Assembly (NCBI RefSeq): GCF_000243115.2
Contig: NZ_CP007035.1
Coordinates: forward strand, 1,364,001 to 1,428,000
From: Niabella soli DSM 19437
Lineage (GTDB): Bacteria; Bacteroidota; Bacteroidia; Chitinophagales; Chitinophagaceae
Length of the DNA: 64,000 nt
Direction of reading: 5' to 3'
The position numbers and the translations under genes are program-made. The notes below the pieces were generated by a model. The model did not search any database. It saw nothing but the letters and a program-made list of their open reading frames with translations, and was not told the DNA's origin. This document shows positions 41,792 to 51,344 of the stretch, piece after piece. The first letter of the stretch is position 1. Every line of letters starts with the position of its first letter.

Positions 41792-42448
41792 TCAAAAAGA
41801 AAACAGTTTGTCATTATTGATCACAAAGTAAGCCGTATTTGCAGGCGCTTCATACCCGGTAAATAATCCTGTAAAAGCGCTGAATGCCGGAAGCACCATG
41901 TAGTCTTCGGTTTTTATAAAACAGGGCAGGCAGATCCTTTGCCGGGCCTTTCCGGCTATTGTATAGCCCGGATGCAGGTGGCCTGAAAAAGAGAAACGAT
42001 CATTGCAAACTGATTGCCTATCGTGGATGATGCGAAAATTACCCATCAAATATTCTTCAGCCGTTACCTCAATACCCAGATCCGTGTACCCGGCCGTTTC
42101 ATACCGGTCATGATTCCCTGGCACCAGCGTCAGCGCAAGGGTTTTATAGCGATTCCTCCATTGCTGAAAAATTAAAATATCTTTATTGAACTGATGATGG
42201 AACAGGTCTCCTGCGATCAATAGCTGTTCGGGCTGAAATCCTTCTATAAGACAGGTCAGGCGCTTCAGATCATCCTCCAGCACGCCGGACGATACCGGGA
42301 TCCCATGCCTGCGGAAATAACCCGTTTTACCCAAATGCAGATCAGCCACAATGAGTGCCTTCCCGGCCGGCCAGTACACCGCCCGCAGCGCCGATAAAAT
42401 CACCGGTTCCTCTTTTATAAATATCGTTGCGGTACTAGTTCCCGGCAT
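41792..42448 (-). CDS. pdeM: Ligase-associated DNA damage response endonuclease PdeM
   Basis: The 218-residue metallophosphoesterase has the family metal-binding motifs in order: LIVADLHLGKTGYFRRHG (D-x-H), LLIAGDLFHH (GD), TLVPGNHDRYE (GNHD) and FSGHLHPGYT (GHxH). ATG 42448 overlaps the end of the helicase gene by 14 nt, indicating coupling. In other bacteria PdeM is encoded with an ATP-dependent DNA ligase, an Lhr-like helicase and an MBL-fold exonuclease in a DNA repair cassette. Here only the helicase is adjacent. It is a cytosolic protein. Confidence 0.93.
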   Translation of the reverse strand: MPGTSTATIFIKEEPVILSALRAVYWPAGKALIVADLHLGKTGYFRRHGIPVSSGVLEDDLKRLTCLIEGFQPEQLLIAGDLFHHQFNKDILIFQQWRNRYKTLALTLVPGNHDRYETAGYTDLGIEVTAEEYLMGNFRIIHDRQSVCNDRFSFSGHLHPGYTIAGKARQRICLPCFIKTEDYMVLPAFSAFTGLFTGYEAPANTAYFVINNDKLFSF

Positions 42449-44903
42449 TGTTTCCTGTTGTTTTTTTAAAAGTTTCCTCCTGCATTTTTCTGATCTGTAC
42501 ATCCAGTTCCTCACTGCTCAGGTTTTGCCGCAGGCTGTCTACCTTTATCGGGAAACTCAGCGGTGTAAAACCCTTTGCCTGCACGATCACGATCCTGCTT
42601 TTTACGATCCGCTGAAAGGCCGCCATTAAACGCGGTTCTTCCAGTTGCTGATAAAACACTTCGTCAAACGCCTGCCTCAATAACAAATTGGAAGCGTCAT
42701 ATTGTTCAAAAATGCGAAAAATTAATCCTGAGGAAGACTGGAGGTTTTTATTGGTCTTTAGCTTGCCGGCATAGTTGCGCATTACGAGTCCTGCAATTAC
42801 GGCAATGTCCCTGAACTTGCGCCCCGCCATCTCAGCGGCATTGATACTTTTACCAATGTCGGACGTAAGCCCCGTTACGGAAAACAATTCTTCAATGATC
42901 TTTTTTGTGAGCTGCACCGGCTGGTCGCTCAGCAGCTCAAACCCATAGTCATTCATGGCCATAGAAAAACTGATCGGCTGAATCCTGCTCAGCCGCCAGG
43001 CGATCAGTGCGGCCATCACCTCGTGCACCAGCCTGCCTTCAAAGGGGTACATATAAATATGATGGCCATCCTTTGTTTCGATCTGCTCAATCAAAAAATC
43101 GTCTTCCCTGGGTACATGGGACACTTCCTGCTGCTGGCGGAAAAGCGGCTGCAATGCCCTTAACTCCCTGTCCATCCGGCCGGGCAACAATGCCTGTGTA
43201 TACTTATGGCGCAACAAGGCGCTAAGGTTGGAGGACAGGGGCAGCCGCCCGCCCATCCAACTGGGCGTAATAGCGCGTTTTGCTTTGCTGTGCCGCACTA
43301 ACACGGTCATATCTTTGATCATTACAAACTCAACGATCTTTCCTGCCAGTCCGAACTTATCCCCCGGCGACAGCCGGGAAACAAAATATTCCTCCACCAT
43401 TCCGATATAGCCGCCGCTCATATACTTTACTTTCAGCATCGGGTCGCTTACGATAACCCCCAGGTTCATCCGGTGCATCATAGCTATTTTCCGGCTCTTT
43501 ACCACATACAAGCCCTCTTCAACAATAACTTTTTGAAACTCCTCGTACGACTGCAGCAGCTCGCCTCCCTGTGTCACAAACCGCAATAACCATTGCCATT
43601 CCCCCGGCTCCAGCTCGCGAAAACAATAGGTCTGTTTTACTTCAGCAAACAATTCTTCCTGCCTGAAACCCTCTCCCACAGCCAGTGTTACCAGGTACTG
43701 CACCAGCACATCAAATGTCAACAACAAGGGCGGCCTGCTTTCGATGATCTTTTGTTTTGCCGCTTCCTTTAAAGCGGCCGCCTCCACCAGCTCCAGCGAA
43801 TGGGTGGGTAAAAAATAGATCCTCGAGGTTTCAAAGGGCGAATGCCCGCTTCGGCCGGCACGCTGTAAAAACCGCGCTACCCCTTTGGGAGAGCCGATCT
43901 GGATCACGGTATCCACCGGCTTAAAATCAACGCCCAGGTCTAACGAAGAAGTACAGATCACCACTTTCAGTAATCCCGTATGCAGGCGTTCCTCGATCCA
44001 TTGCCGGAGCTCCGCATCTACAGAACCATGGTGCAGGGCCAACTGCCCCGCAAGATCCGGGCATACGCTCAGCAGTACCTGGTACCATAATTCAGATTGA
44101 CCGCGGGTATTGGTAAAGATCAGTGTAGTGCGGCTTTCGTTAATAACGGGGATCAGCCGGGCGGCCAGTTTGGTACCCAGGTGCCCCGCCCAGGGCAGCA
44201 GCTCGATCTCTTCCGGAATAATGGAGATGATCTCCGTTTTCTTTTCCTCTTTGGTCTGGATTTTTATTTTCTTTTGCTCTCCCGGCAGCAATACGTTCAT
44301 GGCATCATCCATATTACCGATAGTGGCCGATATGCCCCAGACACGCATGCCCGGCGCCAGCTTCCCCAGGCGGGCAATAGCCAGCTCGGTAAGCACACCC
44401 CGTTTGCTGCCGAGCAATTCATGCCATTCGTCTACGGCTATACATCGCAGCGAAGTGAACAACGGTCCGTTTTTTTTCTGGGCAAATAACAGGTGCAGAC
44501 TTTCGGGCGTGATCACCAATACATCCGGCATTTTTCTTTTTTGTTGCTGCCGCTCTGCAGGCGTGGTATCGCCATTGCGGACCCCTACCTCCCAGTCTAA
44601 CCCCATTTCCTGCAAAGCCGTTTGCATGGCCCTTGCCAGGTCTTTTGCCAACGAGCGCAACGGGGTGATCCAGAGCAATTTTACGCCCGCGCTATAGGCT
44701 TGCGGATTATTTAAATAATGTATTAAAAGCGCCAGGAAAACGGAAAAGGTTTTGCCAAAACCGGTGGGCGCCACCACGATACCGGAGTACCCTTCATCAA
44801 ATTTTTTCCAGGTCTCCCTTTGAAATGAAAAGGGCGTCCTGGAGGAGGCCTTCATCCAGTTCTCAACAATTTCATATCCCGGTGTCGATTCAAAACGCCT
44901 CAT
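42435..44903 (-). CDS. Ligase-associated DNA damage response DEXH-box helicase (Lhr-like)
   Basis: ATG 44903 has a good Shine-Dalgarno sequence (AGGAG, 7-nt spacing), so a longer frame to 44975 is not used. The 822-residue product has the SF2 core: Walker A VVAPTGFGKTFSVFLA, motif II VDEWHELLG, SATIGNMDDAM, and the second RecA domain with LIFTNTRGQSELWYQ, HHGSVDAELRQWIEER and RFLQRAGRSGHS. A winged-helix/Lhr-type C-terminal part follows. It unwinds nucleic acid with 3'-to-5' polarity in known Lhr relatives. It overlaps pdeM by 14 nt. The ligase and exonuclease of the usual cassette are not in the window. Confidence 0.94.
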   Translation of the reverse strand: MRRFESTPGYEIVENWMKASSRTPFSFQRETWKKFDEGYSGIVVAPTGFGKTFSVFLALLIHYLNNPQAYSAGVKLLWITPLRSLAKDLARAMQTALQEMGLDWEVGVRNGDTTPAERQQQKRKMPDVLVITPESLHLLFAQKKNGPLFTSLRCIAVDEWHELLGSKRGVLTELAIARLGKLAPGMRVWGISATIGNMDDAMNVLLPGEQKKIKIQTKEEKKTEIISIIPEEIELLPWAGHLGTKLAARLIPVINESRTTLIFTNTRGQSELWYQVLLSVCPDLAGQLALHHGSVDAELRQWIEERLHTGLLKVVICTSSLDLGVDFKPVDTVIQIGSPKGVARFLQRAGRSGHSPFETSRIYFLPTHSLELVEAAALKEAAKQKIIESRPPLLLTFDVLVQYLVTLAVGEGFRQEELFAEVKQTYCFRELEPGEWQWLLRFVTQGGELLQSYEEFQKVIVEEGLYVVKSRKIAMMHRMNLGVIVSDPMLKVKYMSGGYIGMVEEYFVSRLSPGDKFGLAGKIVEFVMIKDMTVLVRHSKAKRAITPSWMGGRLPLSSNLSALLRHKYTQALLPGRMDRELRALQPLFRQQQEVSHVPREDDFLIEQIETKDGHHIYMYPFEGRLVHEVMAALIAWRLSRIQPISFSMAMNDYGFELLSDQPVQLTKKIIEELFSVTGLTSDIGKSINAAEMAGRKFRDIAVIAGLVMRNYAGKLKTNKNLQSSSGLIFRIFEQYDASNLLLRQAFDEVFYQQLEEPRLMAAFQRIVKSRIVIVQAKGFTPLSFPIKVDSLRQNLSSEELDVQIRKMQEETFKKTTGNNAGN

Positions 44904-45061
44904 TACAATCTCCTGTTTGGATCCCGAGCGGATCCGTGTAAATATATAGGAAAAATCAATTACACTTTTCGTCATGCCGGGCGCTCTCCCGGCCGTCGCC
45001 GCGAGAGCCGAGGTATCCCTGTGATGCCGAACTGCAACTACACCAGTATTTGAGCCATTTC
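44904..45061. other. Gene-free spacer upstream of the helicase
   Basis: No gene is seen. GTCATGCCGGGCGCTCTCCC near 44973 and GTGATGCCGAACTGC near 45021 resemble fragments of the GTCATT-type interspersed repeat. Confidence 0.4.
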
Positions 45062-45200
45062 CGCTCCGTTAGGAGCGTTGTGTTTATAGCAATCGCAATG
45101 GTATTTGTTCGGGCTGTTTACGCGGTCCTGCTGAGGCGGGAGAGCCGATGCTTTGCGTAGATGATCATGAATACTATAAACACGCGGCGCCTACAGCGCC
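45062..45200. repeat. 139-bp structured interspersed element, copy B
   Basis: The element has the same layout as copy A at 2126-2263: outer hairpin CGCTCC/GGAGCG (45062-45077), TGTGTTTATAG (45079-45089), GTTTACGCGG (45116-45125), GAGCCGATGC (from about 45142), CTATAAACAC (45174-45183) and a closing hairpin GGCGC/GCGCC (45186-45200). Closing stems differ in sequence from copy A but keep pairing, which indicates selection or mobility dependent on structure. Confidence 0.75.
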
Positions 45201-45492
45201 CGAATCGTGTTCCTGATTTTGACGCGCATGCGAAAGCCTTCGGGTCTGCGATCAGGATAACGAAAGAATACTATGTCATTGCCTCATTGTTTTTGCCCGC
45301 CTGAATAATTGCAGATCGGCAGGCAGTACAAATAAATAACCCGGAGAACCACAGCGCTTTTTTTTATACGATTTATTCAGTGTCTTCAGATTCGTGCGGA
45401 GACAGCTCCCACTACTATTGGCAACCCGTTTTTTGTAAATAGTTGCAAAAACAATAGTTTTAACAGCAAAAGCTGACTATTTTCGTAACTCC
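45201..45492. other. Gene-free spacer upstream of glycosyltransferases
   Basis: No gene is visible. A TATTTTCG near 45478, about 8 nt before the ATG, is a weak match to the -7 box and may start transcription of the two glycosyltransferase genes. Confidence 0.4.
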
Positions 45493-46404
45493 ATGAGCCT
45501 CATTTCCATTATAACTGTAAATTATAATCAGCCGGAAGTAACTGTAGCGTTTTTACAATCGATCCGCAGGCATGCCGGGGATCTTCCTGTTGAAGTTATT
45601 TTGGTAGACAATGCGCCGCAGGGATCCTATGAATCGCAGTTTACGGATGTGTACCCGGAACTAATCTATATCTTATCGGAACAAAATACCGGTTTCGCCG
45701 GGGGCAATAACATGGGTATCCGGCACTCCGGGGGCGATTATCTTTTACTGCTCAACAATGATACGGAAATCACGGAAGGATTTTTAACCGCCCTGCTTGA
45801 TGAAATGGATGCCAACCCGCAGATCGGTTTATTATCCCCGCTTATTAAATATTTCGATGAAAAGGACCGCATACAGTATGCCGGTTTTACGCCGATGAAT
45901 TATTATACGGCACGTAATAATGGGATCGGTAATTATGAAATTGACAGAGGGCAATACCACAAAAGCTATGAAACAGGGTTCTGCCATGGTGCGGCAATGC
46001 TGTGCCGCCGCAAGGACCTTGAAGCCGCAGGACTAATGGAAACGCTCTATTTTCTTTATTATGAGGAACTGGACTGGTGCGAGAAATTCAAACGCATTGG
46101 AAAGAAGATCTGGTTTACCGGTAAGGCTGTAATCTATCATAAAGAATCTGTCAGTGTGGGTAAAATGAGCCCGCTGAAAATTTTTTTTATGACCCGTAAC
46201 CGCTTGTTGTATATCCGCAGAAATGCGTCTTTCCTGCAAAAAATTGCTTTTTCCGTTTATTACACTTTTTTTGTATGCCCTTTAAAAATAGTGCAGTTGC
46301 TGGGAAAACGGCGGCCCGGTTTAGCACGGCAGGTGTTCAGGGGAATACAATGGAATTTTACTCATTCAAAAAACAGTACCGATCTGGGGTATAAAGGCAT
46401 ATGA
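45493..46404 (+). CDS. Family 2 glycosyltransferase (WbbL/rhamnosyltransferase type)
   Basis: The 303-residue cytosolic GT-A protein begins SLISIITVNYNQPEVTVAFL and has the nucleotide-sugar motifs EVILVDNAPQG, NTGFAGGNNMGIRHSGGDYL and LLNNDTEITEGFL (the DxD-like site). It also has CHGAAMLCRRKDLEAAG and ELDWCEKFKRIGKKIW with the catalytic base region. Such enzymes add sugars, often rhamnose, to lipid-linked polysaccharide. Its last 4 nt (ATGA) overlap the second glycosyltransferase, so the two are translated together and likely act in the same surface glycan. No other polysaccharide genes are beside them. Confidence 0.93.
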   Translation: MSLISIITVNYNQPEVTVAFLQSIRRHAGDLPVEVILVDNAPQGSYESQFTDVYPELIYILSEQNTGFAGGNNMGIRHSGGDYLLLLNNDTEITEGFLTALLDEMDANPQIGLLSPLIKYFDEKDRIQYAGFTPMNYYTARNNGIGNYEIDRGQYHKSYETGFCHGAAMLCRRKDLEAAGLMETLYFLYYEELDWCEKFKRIGKKIWFTGKAVIYHKESVSVGKMSPLKIFFMTRNRLLYIRRNASFLQKIAFSVYYTFFVCPLKIVQLLGKRRPGLARQVFRGIQWNFTHSKNSTDLGYKGI

Positions 46405-47573
46405 CAATCGTATTTTGGATCCTTTTAATCGTTATCTTTTATTCTTTTTTTGGATATGGCATCCTGCTGTATTTGATTGTGCGTTTAAAGCGGTTATTGA
46501 GGGGCAAAAAAACAATTGACGCGGCTGTCAGCGGGCTTCCTTCAGTAACGCTGCTGATCGCAGCCTATAATGAAGAAGATTATATTGAAGAAAAAATACA
46601 GAACTGCCTGGAGCTGGAGTATCCTTCGGAATTATTGTCCCTGTTATTTGTCACCGATGGTTCTACCGACAGTACGCCCGATAAAATTTCCCGGCATCCG
46701 GAAATAACCTTGTTCCATACCCCTGAGCGTTCGGGAAAAATGGCGGCTATAAAAAGGGTAATGCCTTTTATAAAAAGCGAGATCGTTGTATTTACCGACG
46801 CCAATACTTTTTTAAATAAGGAGGCGATCCGGAAACTGGTAGCCCCTTATCAAAACCCTAAAGTAGGCGCTGTGGCCGGTGAAAAAAGGATCCTGGTTGA
46901 AGCCAGCGCTGATGCCAGTTCCGCAGGAGAAGGCTTTTACTGGAAATACGAATCGGCATTGAAGCAATGGGATTATGAATTGTACAGTAACGTAGGCGCC
47001 GCAGGCGAATTGTTCAGCATTCGCAGAACACTCTATCAGCCCGTGGAATCAGATACCATTATCGACGATCATATGATCGCCATGCGCATAGCAGAAAAGG
47101 GATTTATTATTGCCTACGAGCCGGGCGCCTATGCCCTGGAAACGGCTTCTGCCAATACCAAAGAAGAGCTGAAGCGAAAAATAAGGATCGCCGCAGGGGG
47201 GCTGCAATCCATCCTGCGTTTAAAAAAAGCCGCAAACCCTTTTAACAACCCTGTACTCACCTTCCAGTACATCAGCCACCGGGTGCTGCGCTGGACGGTT
47301 ACACCCTTCTTTATGATCTTGTTGCTGCTGGTAAATGGTTATATGGTTTACACCCAGCAGTATCCTGATTACTATACTTATTTTTTATATGCGCAGGTGC
47401 TGTTTTATGCGCTGGCATTTTCAGGCCTGCTGTTTGAACGGAGCAATATAAAGATCAAGGCCTTCTTTATTCCTTATTATTTTGTGCTGATGAACTATGC
47501 CGTAATGGCCGGCATTTTCCGGTATTTCCGGAAAAAACAAAGCGCCGCCTGGGAAAAGTCTAAGCGGAAATAA
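46401..47573 (+). CDS. Membrane-bound family 2 glycosyltransferase
   Basis: The 390-residue protein has an N-terminal membrane helix (VFWILLIVIFYSFFGYGILL), a GT-A domain with LIAAYNEEDYIEEKIQN, LLFVTDGSTDSTPDKI and VVFTDANTFLNKEAI (DxD), then IIDDHMIAMRIAEKGF and RKIRIAAGGLQS. About three C-terminal helices follow (MILLLLVNGYMVYT and on). This is the processive or polyprenyl-linked type related to hyaluronan/cellulose synthase-like GT2. It overlaps the previous gene by 4 nt. Its stop lies inside the 3' end of the convergent phosphopantetheinyl transferase gene (14-bp overlap). Confidence 0.93.
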   Translation: MTIVFWILLIVIFYSFFGYGILLYLIVRLKRLLRGKKTIDAAVSGLPSVTLLIAAYNEEDYIEEKIQNCLELEYPSELLSLLFVTDGSTDSTPDKISRHPEITLFHTPERSGKMAAIKRVMPFIKSEIVVFTDANTFLNKEAIRKLVAPYQNPKVGAVAGEKRILVEASADASSAGEGFYWKYESALKQWDYELYSNVGAAGELFSIRRTLYQPVESDTIIDDHMIAMRIAEKGFIIAYEPGAYALETASANTKEELKRKIRIAAGGLQSILRLKKAANPFNNPVLTFQYISHRVLRWTVTPFFMILLLLVNGYMVYTQQYPDYYTYFLYAQVLFYALAFSGLLFERSNIKIKAFFIPYYFVLMNYAVMAGIFRYFRKKQSAAWEKSKRK

Positions 47574-48324
47574 GCAATTGTTCGGGCAACAAAGAAAAAT
47601 AGTGTTGTGGTACCGGCCGGGCTGCAGCGTAGCAAACACTGATGCTATATTCCCCCTCCACCAACAGGCTGGTATTTTGTAAAATAAGGCCATCGGCCGC
47701 TTCCGTATCGTTCAGATCGTTTCGTCCGTCTAAAACCGGGAATAATCGCAGTTCTTCATTCAGTCCGAAACCAGCCGCTTTTACGGCAGCTTCCTTGCGT
47801 GTCCAGAGCCGGAAAAAATCCTCGGAGTTCCTTTCTGATGCGTTTAGGAATTTCTGCTCCGCTTTATTGAATGTCATTTCAGCAATGGCCTCCATATCAA
47901 AATCCCTTACCTGCTCCACATCTACCCCCAACTCGGCATTCCCAAAAGCGATCACAAGCATATTCTGCGCATGCGACCAGTTAAAAAAAGGCATGGCAAC
48001 TTCCTGTTCCTGCTTTATATAGGGCTTGTCAAAACGCCCTTTCAGAAATTCAATATCCTGTGGCCGCTGTGCATTGTATTTTGCCAGGAGCAGCCGGCAA
48101 AGGATCCTTGAAAGCAAATAGCGCTGCGCATCTTCCCGGTGATAGAACCGGTTGCTTTTTTCGGCCTCATCGGCTCTGATCAATGCGGCATATTGCTCTG
48201 TTAAATGTGTAAATTCATTAATGGTGAACCGGTGAATATGCACCCCCGGAACTGTGGGCGTAAAATCCGTTTTCCATGTTGTTCCCGTTTCCTGGTAACA
48301 ATGTATTTCTGAAATTGGTTTCAA
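47560..48324 (-). CDS. 4'-phosphopantetheinyl transferase (Sfp type)
   Basis: The 254-residue cytosolic enzyme has the family motifs FNWSHAQNMLVIAFG, ELGVDVEQVRDFDMEAIAE (magnesium Asp) and DFFRLWTRKEAAVKAAG (Glu/Lys). It transfers phosphopantetheine from CoA to a carrier protein serine. Sfp types act on secondary-metabolite or fatty-acid carriers; no carrier, PKS or NRPS gene is near, so it may be the general enzyme of this organism. It overlaps the convergent glycosyltransferase by 14 bp and is followed upstream by the tandem repeat region. Confidence 0.93.
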   Translation of the reverse strand: MKPISEIHCYQETGTTWKTDFTPTVPGVHIHRFTINEFTHLTEQYAALIRADEAEKSNRFYHREDAQRYLLSRILCRLLLAKYNAQRPQDIEFLKGRFDKPYIKQEQEVAMPFFNWSHAQNMLVIAFGNAELGVDVEQVRDFDMEAIAEMTFNKAEQKFLNASERNSEDFFRLWTRKEAAVKAAGFGLNEELRLFPVLDGRNDLNDTEAADGLILQNTSLLVEGEYSISVCYAAARPVPQHYFSLLPEQLLISA

Positions 48325-48371
48325 TTTTTAATCATTTATTCAACAATAAAAAAGACAACGCCTATTGTATT

Positions 48372-48746
48372 GCTCATAGATTTCACGGATTCACACAGAA
48401 GGCATTTTAAATCTGTGCAAGCCTGCGGAATCTGTGAGAAAAACAAAACGAATATAAAAACAACATTTATTATATGGCTCACGGATTATCACAGAAGGCA
48501 TTTTAAATCTGTGCAAGTCTGCGAAAATCTGTGAGAAAAACAAAACGAATATAAAAACAACATTTAGTATGTGGCTCACGGATTACACGGATTATCACAG
48601 AAGGCATTTTAAATCTATGCAAGTCTGCGAAAATCTGTGAGAAAAACAAAACGAATATAAAAACAACATTTAGTATGTGGCTCATGGATTACACGGATTA
48701 TCACAGAAGGCATTTTAAATCTGTGCAAGTCTGCGTAATCTGTGAG
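48372..48746. repeat. Tandem array of about 3.6 units of 97-106 bp
   Basis: Units start at GCTC 48372, 48477, 48574 and 48680. Each has CACAGAAGGCATTTTAAATC, GTCTGCG and AATCTGTGAG, then a conserved tail AAAAACAAAACGAATATAAA. Units differ by a 9-nt insertion (ATTACACGG). The core is palindromic at its edges (CTCACGGATT and AATCTGTGAG). Single cores occur at 55170-55230 and 7235-7315. Open frames on either strand simply follow the repeat. Confidence 0.85.
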
Positions 48747-48802
48747 CAATACGACGGTATCCAAAAACTTATACAATTTCAAAAGATAACAAACCCTATT
48801 CC

Positions 48803-51202
48803 TTATTGCTCCAGTATGATCTGTTTTTTTAAACGGATATCTACGGATGAGCTGCCCACCATAATATCAAAAGCCCCGGGCTCCACCACAAAATTCATAT
48901 TCTTATCCAGGATGGAAAGGTCATCCGGCGTTAATTTAAAATGCACCGTTTTTGTTTCCCCGGGGCTCAGCGATACCCGTTCAAAACCACGTAAAATAGA
49001 TTCATAGGTTGTTACACTACTCACCAGTTGCTTTACATACAACTGCACCACTTCATCACCTTTTACCTTCCCGGTATTTTTTACATCAACCGCCACTGAT
49101 ATGTCTGCCTGTGTTCTTGCCTTTTCGGGATCTACCTTCAGGTTTGCATATTCAAAGGTAGTATAGCTCAGCCCATAGCCAAAAGGGTACAGGGGGCCTA
49201 CCACCGCCGTTTTGCCATAGCCATTCGGCCCATCGCCCGGCTGCCCGGCATGGGATGCGGGCTTGAACGGAAAATTCATTTCAATTTGCCCGGTGGTTTT
49301 TGGAAAGGTGGTCGTCAGCTTACCGCCGGGGTTATAGGCTCCGAAGATCGCTTCTGCAACCGCAGTGCCGCCGGCCGGGCCGGGGAACCAGGTTTCGAGT
49401 ATGGCATCCAGGTAACGGTTCTCCCAGTTGATGGTTAAGGGTTGCCCGTTGATCAGGATCAGCACCATGGGTTTACCGGTCTTTTTTAATTCTTCCAATA
49501 AACGCAGTTGCCGGCCGGGTAAATTCAAGCCCGTGCGCGATAAACTTTCGCCCACCTGTTTATCATTCTCGCCCATTACGGCAATGATAATATCGTTTTG
49601 TTTGGCGGCCTCCACCGCTTTATTCATCTCAGCAATTTCCTGCGGGGTCGGCGGCGTATCGATGATCTCGCTTTCCGGCCAGGTAGCGTCGGCCGCTTCG
49701 CAGCCTTTTATATAATTGATGGTTGCTTTCTTAGCAGCAAAATGCCGAATACCTTCTAAAACAGAGATCACTTTTTTATTGGAAGGCCCATAGCGGCTGA
49801 TCGCATGCTCCTTCTCATCCGCCAGCGGACCGGTAACCAAAATATTCCTGTATTGGCCCAGGGACAGCGGCAAAATATTTTTGTCATTCTTAAGCAATAC
49901 CAATGATTCGCGGTTCATCTGCAGCGCTACAGCTTCCGATGCTTCGGTAGCCACTATCTTATCGGCAGCCTTCGGATCTTTCACATAGGGGGCATCAAAA
50001 AGCCCCAGCCTGAATTTTACGCTCAGCACCTCTCCCACGCGCTGGTTCAGCGTTTCCATGGAAAGGCCTCCTTCTTTTATCAATTGTCTCAACGGCAGGA
50101 TAAAATTTGAAGGAGCATTAAATTCTGTGCGCACATTTAATCCTGCTTCCATTACCATCTTTACTGCTTCTTTGTAATCCTTTGCTACGTGGTGTTTTTC
50201 ATACACAAATTCCACGGCACGGCTATCAGATACCACATAGCCGTCAAACCCAAACTGCTGGCGCAATAACTGCGTTAAAAAATAATTACTGGCGGTTACC
50301 GGCATGCCGTCCCAATCGTTATAACTGCTCATTACCCCCAGCGGGTGCACGTTCTGGATCACTTTCCGGAACGGGTATAAAAAAAGCTGTTGCATTTCCC
50401 TGGGCGCAACATGCGGGTCCGTACGGGCATTACCATCCCGCCCTCCTTTGGGCACGCTGTACACGGCAAAATGTTTTAAGGTGGAGGCTACCCCATTTTC
50501 CTGTATGCCCCCTGCCAGCGCGGTTCCCAACCCCGCCACCAAAAAAGGATCTTCGCCGTAGGTTTCCACCACCCGCCCCCAGCGCTGATCCCGCGCCACA
50601 TCCAGGATGGGCGCGTATACATTGGTATAACCCAGCGCCTTTGCCTCGCGTCCAATGATCTGCCCCATTTGGTGCACCAGTTCCTTATTCCAGGTAGAAC
50701 CGATACCAATGGGCGCCGGGAATGCCGTGGCATGATCCTGGTTCAGCCCGTGAATGCCTTCATTGGTAAAATCAACAGGAATACCCAGGCGGGTTTCTTC
50801 AATAAACCATTTTTGAATTTTATTGATGGCCTCTGCGTGGTTGCTAAAGGGATAAGAATACTTTGTTTGCGCCTTTTTATTGCGTGCCAGCCCGTTCAGT
50901 TCTTCGTCAATATTGGCAATACCATCTTTCCAGATCTCCTGTTTCCATCCCGGCGTTGGCAGTTCATCTTTAAGCACCCGCCCAAACCCGTAAAGGGTTG
51001 CCGTCTGGCAGGTTTTTTCTTCTACCGTCATTTGCGAAAGCAGGTCCTTTACCCGGTTAGCTACAGGCGCAACGGGATCTTCGTAAACGTCTTTCTTCCC
51101 GTTTTTATTAAGATCGATCCACCCCTGGTGATAAATGGTTTTCTGACCCTGGGCGCTGCATACCGTTAACAACGCAGTAAATGATGCAAGCAAATATTTC
51201 AT
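48803..51202 (-). CDS. GH3 family glycoside hydrolase (beta-glucosidase/xylosidase type)
   Basis: The 799-residue exported enzyme (signal peptide LLASFTALLTVCSAQGQ, ATG 51202) has the GH3 layout. The TIM-barrel includes HGLNQDHATAFPAPIGIGST, the substrate loop VASTLKHFAVYSVPKGG and the nucleophile Asp in FDGYVVSDSRAVEFVYE near residue 324. An alpha/beta sandwich domain with SLVLLKNDKNILPL and VIAVMGENDKQVGESLSR, and an Fn3-like C-terminal domain, follow. It releases terminal beta-linked glucose or xylose from oligosaccharides. It lies apart from the main CAZyme block, between the tandem repeat and the GH32-like gene, and could act in the same plant-glycan degradation. Confidence 0.96.
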   Translation of the reverse strand: MKYLLASFTALLTVCSAQGQKTIYHQGWIDLNKNGKKDVYEDPVAPVANRVKDLLSQMTVEEKTCQTATLYGFGRVLKDELPTPGWKQEIWKDGIANIDEELNGLARNKKAQTKYSYPFSNHAEAINKIQKWFIEETRLGIPVDFTNEGIHGLNQDHATAFPAPIGIGSTWNKELVHQMGQIIGREAKALGYTNVYAPILDVARDQRWGRVVETYGEDPFLVAGLGTALAGGIQENGVASTLKHFAVYSVPKGGRDGNARTDPHVAPREMQQLFLYPFRKVIQNVHPLGVMSSYNDWDGMPVTASNYFLTQLLRQQFGFDGYVVSDSRAVEFVYEKHHVAKDYKEAVKMVMEAGLNVRTEFNAPSNFILPLRQLIKEGGLSMETLNQRVGEVLSVKFRLGLFDAPYVKDPKAADKIVATEASEAVALQMNRESLVLLKNDKNILPLSLGQYRNILVTGPLADEKEHAISRYGPSNKKVISVLEGIRHFAAKKATINYIKGCEAADATWPESEIIDTPPTPQEIAEMNKAVEAAKQNDIIIAVMGENDKQVGESLSRTGLNLPGRQLRLLEELKKTGKPMVLILINGQPLTINWENRYLDAILETWFPGPAGGTAVAEAIFGAYNPGGKLTTTFPKTTGQIEMNFPFKPASHAGQPGDGPNGYGKTAVVGPLYPFGYGLSYTTFEYANLKVDPEKARTQADISVAVDVKNTGKVKGDEVVQLYVKQLVSSVTTYESILRGFERVSLSPGETKTVHFKLTPDDLSILDKNMNFVVEPGAFDIMVGSSSVDIRLKKQIILEQ

Positions 51203-51344
51203 TCCCGTATTTTGAGCCCGCAAGATAAATAATAGAAAGGGGAATTTTTAAACTATCCTTGCAAATAGCTGCGGGTATTATTCAAGCTTGCGCTGAATAA
51301 CCGCCTATCGTGCCTGTTAATAAACAGGTGTATCCGGCTAAATC

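Noticed and set aside
48391-48685. Small repeated open frames encoding hydrophobic peptides within the tandem repeat
   Set aside because: They are the same repeat unit read in one frame and change wherever the repeat changes; there is no start signal or independent conservation.
48372-48746. Possible CRISPR array
   Set aside because: Units are about 100 bp with nearly identical content throughout, with no unique spacers and no cas genes; it is a plain tandem repeat.
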